A stretch of DNA of 6,417 nucleotides from Opitutales bacterium. GTDB taxonomy: Bacteria > Verrucomicrobiota > Verrucomicrobiia > Opitutales > T3Sed10-336. Position 1 is the first letter of the stretch; each line of letters opens with the position of its first letter. This document shows positions 4,701-6,417 of this stretch, one piece after another. The notes beneath the pieces are model-generated. The model saw only the letters and a program-made list of their open reading frames with translations, was not told where the DNA came from and searched no databases. The translations under genes and the position numbers were made by a program. The stretch covers positions 1 to 6,417 of the forward strand of contig SLOW01000252.1 in NCBI GenBank assembly GCA_007132315.1, written 5' to 3'.

Positions 4701-6417
4701 TCAGGAGGATCCCGGTCGCCACGCCGACCGCCGGTGCGATCCACATCGCGGTGTGGAAGCCGGATAGTGTCGAGCGGGTCGCGGCTTCGGCATCGCTGGA
4801 GGTCTGCCATTGCAGCAGCCGCTTGCCGGTGATCAGCAGCCGTGTGAGTGCCCGGCCGATCGCGTTCAGGTTGTTATAGGCTTCGTAGGGCAGGAACGCC
4901 ACGGAGAGGACGAGCTGGCCGAGTTGACGACCGGTGGACGAGGCGGCGCCACGCAGATGGATCGCCCACGGCAGATCGGTCGGTTTGCGCAGGAGGTTGA
5001 CGCCGGCCGCCAGTGCCGTTGGAAGAGCGAGGATAGCGAGAACCGAAAGCGCGGGGATGATACCGAGTTCGGGCGGGAGAAACCAGCCGCCCAGCAACAA
5101 GAGCATCAAGGCGACCGGAACGAGACTGCGTCGGAGGTTGTCGAGTATCTTCCACCGGGAAAGTGCTGAAAGGGGATTGCGCGTGCGTTGACCCCCGGCG
5201 CCGTACACGCTCGGCAGGAGCCATTGCCAGATCTGCCAATCGCCGCGGGTCCAGCGGTGCCGCCGTTCGATATCGACGTTGTACCGGGAGGGGTGTTCCT
5301 CGTACAGCTCGACGTCACTGACCAGTCCGGATCGCGCGTGGCACCCTTCCAGGAGATCGTGACTGAGCACGGTGTTTTCGGGAAAGCGGTCCTTCGTGGC
5401 CCGTCGGAAGGCATCGACGTCGTAAATGCCCTTGCCGATAAACGAGCCTTCGCCGAAAAGATCCTGATACGCATCGGACACCTGCCGCGTGTAGGGATCC
5501 ATGCCGACCTCGCCCGCGAAAAGGCGGACGAACCAGGACCGCCGCGCGCCCGGCAGGCTCACGTCCACCCGCGGCTGGAGGATGCCGTAACCCTGGCGAA
5601 CGATCCCGCGTACGGCGTCGAACACCGGCCGGTTGAGCGGGTGGGCCATGGCGCCGACCAGCTTCCTGGCGGCGTCGCGCGGCAGGTGGGTGTCGGTGTC
5701 GAGCGTGATGACGTAGGTCACCTTCGGCAGGTGCGGCAATTCCCCGGCGATTTCCGAGAAGCACTCCCGGTCGCCGCGCAGAAGCGCGTTCAGGTCCGCC
5801 AGTTTTCCGCGCTTGCGTTCGAATCCCATCCAGACCCCCTCGCGATCGTTCCGGCGACGCGGACGGTGAAACAGGAAAAAGCGATTCCGTCGCTCCGGTG
5901 AGTACTTGCGGTTGAGCGTTTCGATTCCGGCCCGCGCCTGTTCGACCAATTTGGGATCCCCGGGCATGAACTCCTCGGGGGCATCGCCGAAGTCGGTGAG
6001 CAGGGCGAAATGCAGGCACGGGTCCCGATTCGCCAAATAGTGGATCTCCAGGGTGTCGATGAGGCGTTCGATTCCTTCAACGCTTTTCAGCATGGTGGGG
6101 ATCGCGACCAGGGTACGGCAATCTCGAGGAATGCCGGAGGAGAAATCGAGCCGCGGCAGGACATGGGGTTTGAGCACCATGGCGGACAGCCAGTTCATCA
6201 ATCCCACGGCCAGTTGACTGGCGCCCAGCAGAAAGACAAGGGTGAGGCCCACGAGCGTCCCGCCCTGGGAACCGAGTTCAACAAGATGCCGCGCGAACAC
6301 GAACGTGCCGAGCAGAGTCAAGGCGGTGATGCCGCCCGCGTAATAGGTCAACGGGAATCGATGTATGGCTCGCTCGAAGGACCGGCGCCAGGGCCGGCGC
6401 ACGTTCGTCGCCCGCTC
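1168..6417 (-). CDS. Cyclic beta-1,2-glucan synthase (ChvB/NdvB/Cgs family), 5'-partial and damaged in the GH94 domain
   Basis: This inner-membrane enzyme uses UDP-glucose to build, cyclise and trim periplasmic beta-1,2-glucan. The frame is open through the right edge. GTG at 6402 is only the first start-like codon inside the window, counted here as residue 1. Members have about 2,800 residues, so some 400 N-terminal residues probably lie beyond the edge. Order: two membrane helices (about 21-38, 49-70), GT84 transferase (90-400), about four helices (427-600), cyclisation domain (605-1155), and GH94-type beta-sandwich (1195-1540). After residue 1540 the homologous sequence stops and 204 codons of S/T/P/R-rich out-of-frame sequence follow to TGA at 1170-1168. 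The true C-terminus lies in another frame. Expected sequence between the two, a second sandwich and most of the phosphorylase barrel, is absent. Polymerisation and cyclisation modules look intact; phosphorolytic length control should be lost. Pseudogene, hypomorph or assembly error remain possible. Confidence 0.9.
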   Translation of the reverse strand, partial: ERATNVRRPWRRSFERAIHRFPLTYYAGGITALTLLGTFVFARHLVELGSQGGTLVGLTLVFLLGASQLAVGLMNWLSAMVLKPHVLPRLDFSSGIPRDCRTLVAIPTMLKSVEGIERLIDTLEIHYLANRDPCLHFALLTDFGDAPEEFMPGDPKLVEQARAGIETLNRKYSPERRNRFFLFHRPRRRNDREGVWMGFERKRGKLADLNALLRGDRECFSEIAGELPHLPKVTYVITLDTDTHLPRDAARKLVGAMAHPLNRPVFDAVRGIVRQGYGILQPRVDVSLPGARRSWFVRLFAGEVGMDPYTRQVSDAYQDLFGEGSFIGKGIYDVDAFRRATKDRFPENTVLSHDLLEGCHARSGLVSDVELYEEHPSRYNVDIERRHRWTRGDWQIWQWLLPSVYGAGGQRTRNPLSALSRWKILDNLRRSLVPVALMLLLLGGWFLPPELGIIPALSVLAILALPTALAAGVNLLRKPTDLPWAIHLRGAASSTGRQLGQLVLSVAFLPYEAYNNLNAIGRALTRLLITGKRLLQWQTSSDAEAATRSTLSGFHTAMWIAPAVGVATGILLTATQSAQPLPVLPFLVLWPAAPAIAWWISRPIIAEVPPLTAEQKTFLRCSARRHWHYFETFVTEEENWLPPDNFQETPKPMIASRTSPTNIGLALLANLAARDLGYLSAGGLIERTENTLATVRKMEGHRGHLFNWYETRTLKPLLPHYVSSVDSGNLAGHLMTLAAGLREQPDVKIHTPEVFAGLGDTLRILRGHLRHDSGLAELEAEFTTAPDDLRGALALLERATAEARMIDATADNEDECRRWARSLKQDCEGHLEDMRFLAPWLSLDNPSGVEDELGQPGEVPTLRDIANFDRTLCPRLEARLRDPAASDSKSPENTSRQTGALLDAVRTAAKRAHARLVSLEGLAWTCDHLAAMDFGFLYDTSRNLFTTGFNVGECRSDSGFYDLLASEARLGSYVAIALGQIPQDHGFSMGRLLVASRGEPILVSWNGSMFEYLMPLLVMPNFENTLLDHTCRAAVRKQVEYGKLRGVPWGISESAYNRTDVHLNYQYRAFGVPGLGLKRGLAEDLVIAPYATVMALMVAPKEACENLQRLAAEGLEGDYGFYESVDYTPSRLPPDESSAAVRAFMAHHQGMSLLALDNLTHGRLMQRRFMACPLLKATELLLQERMPRTAVGVLSENRKLDESNLLIGDGESGMREFTDPTPAAPEIHLLSNGQYHVVISSAGAGCSRWRDLAVTRWREDATCDCRGLFVYLRDVETGEFWSTAYQPTRHATDGYEAIFSQARAEFRQHQQDLEVHTRISVSPEDDVELRRVTITNHSARERTIELTSYAEVVMVPQAADEAHPAFSNLFIQTEFAPESSALFATRRARSDEENPPWLLHMMLDPTGKPRDLSCETDRVRFLGRGGRPEAPAAMRRASPLSNTVGSVLDPIVALRRKVVLPAHGKAVIDLVLGASESREGALAQVEKYQSARMAERAFDLAWVHSQITLQQLDASEADAQLYAKMAGALVYADPALRANPTVLARPWRRSTGASSAPTTGSSSSSIRPSTIRTSTPVTSKATSRACAKTVDSTPTARSGPPWRSPESAKPSTPGNCSRCSIPSITATHPNGWPSIKRNRTSSPPTSTESFRTPAAAAGLGTPARPPGCTACSRKPSSASTVKATTSASPHGCLKTGPPIRCITASIRRSITSPSPASLTTAQAPSASTDAPCPTTASPSATTTGNTRWK
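1783..2820 (-). other. GH94-type N-terminal beta-sandwich domain of the glucan synthase
   Basis: Residues about 1195-1540 include LLSNGQYHVVISSAGAG (1224-1240), the segment from GLFVYLRD to GEFWSTAYQP (1262-1282), EVHTRISVSPEDDVELRRVT (1309-1328), and FLGRGGRPEAP (1416-1426). These are the recurring blocks of the glycosyltransferase-36/GH94 supersandwich, which precedes the catalytic barrel in phosphorylases such as cellobiose phosphorylase. Full-length cyclic glucan synthases carry two such sandwiches; only the first is present. The domain ends with ADPALRANPTVLAR (1527-1540), where relatives normally continue with an N-R-x-G-Q-S-like block. Confidence 0.8.
2938..4590 (-). other. Cyclisation (glycoamylase-like, GH189-type) domain of the glucan synthase
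   Basis: Residues about 605-1155 form the alpha-helical barrel that in this family performs the transglycosylation closing the glucan ring. Conserved blocks in order are: RTSPTNIGLALLANLAARDLG (652-672), FNWYETRTLKPL (701-712), VSSVDSGNLAGHL (717-729), FGFLYDTSRNLFTTGFNVGE (929-948), WNGSMFEYLMPLL (1000-1012), PWGISESAYN (1043-1052), YQYRAFGVPGLGLKRGL (1060-1076) and AHHQGMSLLAL (1141-1151). Glu1006 and Glu1048 are conspicuous acidic candidates for catalysis, but I cannot assign roles. About 160 mostly helical, less conserved residues (740-905) are inserted. The domain appears complete and in frame. Confidence 0.8.
5203..6135 (-). other. GT84 glycosyltransferase domain of the glucan synthase
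   Basis: Residues about 90-400 form the cytoplasmic GT-A-like polymerase domain between two groups of membrane helices. It begins with TLVAIPTMLKS (97-107). KRGKLADLNALL (197-208) contributes to the nucleotide-sugar site in related processive enzymes. TLDTDTHLP (233-241) carries the DxD metal motif, Asp235 and Asp237. Further blocks are GEGSFIGKGIYDVDAF (317-332), LSHDLLEG (346-353) with a probable catalytic Asp349, and RRHRWTRGDWQ (380-390), the counterpart of the QxxRW motif of processive synthases. All expected motifs are present, so polymerase activity would not be expected to suffer from the 3' damage. Confidence 0.8.

Noticed and set aside
1..6417. CRISPR array, tRNA, rRNA, retron, diversity-generating element or toxin-antitoxin pair.
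   Set aside because: I saw no regularly spaced repeats, tRNA-like folds, reverse transcriptase motifs or paired small genes on either strand.

Overview
The window is GC-rich bacterial DNA from an unidentified organism. It is dominated by one very long minus-strand gene, a cyclic beta-1,2-glucan synthase of the ChvB/NdvB/Cgs type. The gene runs off the right edge and occupies about four fifths of the window. A Gram-negative host is likely because these glucans are made at the inner membrane for the periplasm. The phylum cannot be fixed from this sequence. A Verrucomicrobia-like or proteobacterial genome, or a metagenomic contig, would all fit.

Layout from left to right. Bases 1-213 (minus strand) carry the start of an IS110-family transposase, recognisable for only about 34 residues. 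Bases 214-290 are the junction between this IS remnant and its neighbour. Bases 246-860 (plus strand) are an EamA/DMT-type transporter that has lost its first helices and about 15 residues of its second repeat. Bases 861-1147 hold no convincing gene, only a strong GC hairpin at 1104-1127 and a small doubtful open frame. Bases 1148-6417 (minus strand) are the glucan synthase, convergent with the transporter fragment.

The glucan synthase has GT84 polymerase, membrane and cyclisation domains that look intact, plus the first GH94-type beta-sandwich. At about 1781-1795 the sequence jumps, within a few bases, from the end of that sandwich to the last stretch of the GH94 phosphorylase domain in a different reading frame. 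A second sandwich and nearly all of the catalytic barrel are missing, by my estimate roughly 600-850 residues. The true C-terminus is still recognisable at 1151-1789. The original frame happens to stay open for 204 more meaningless codons, so the damage looks like an ordinary long ORF.

Each recognisable gene is therefore incomplete by more than the window edge explains: an IS110 fragment, a headless transporter with an internal deletion, and a glucan synthase with a large out-of-frame deletion. The simplest reading is a decaying region next to an insertion sequence, or deletion-type assembly errors. I found no CRISPR array, tRNA, rRNA, phage module or convincing new defence system. The most informative targets are the deletion junction in the glucan synthase and the compacted IS110 remnant.
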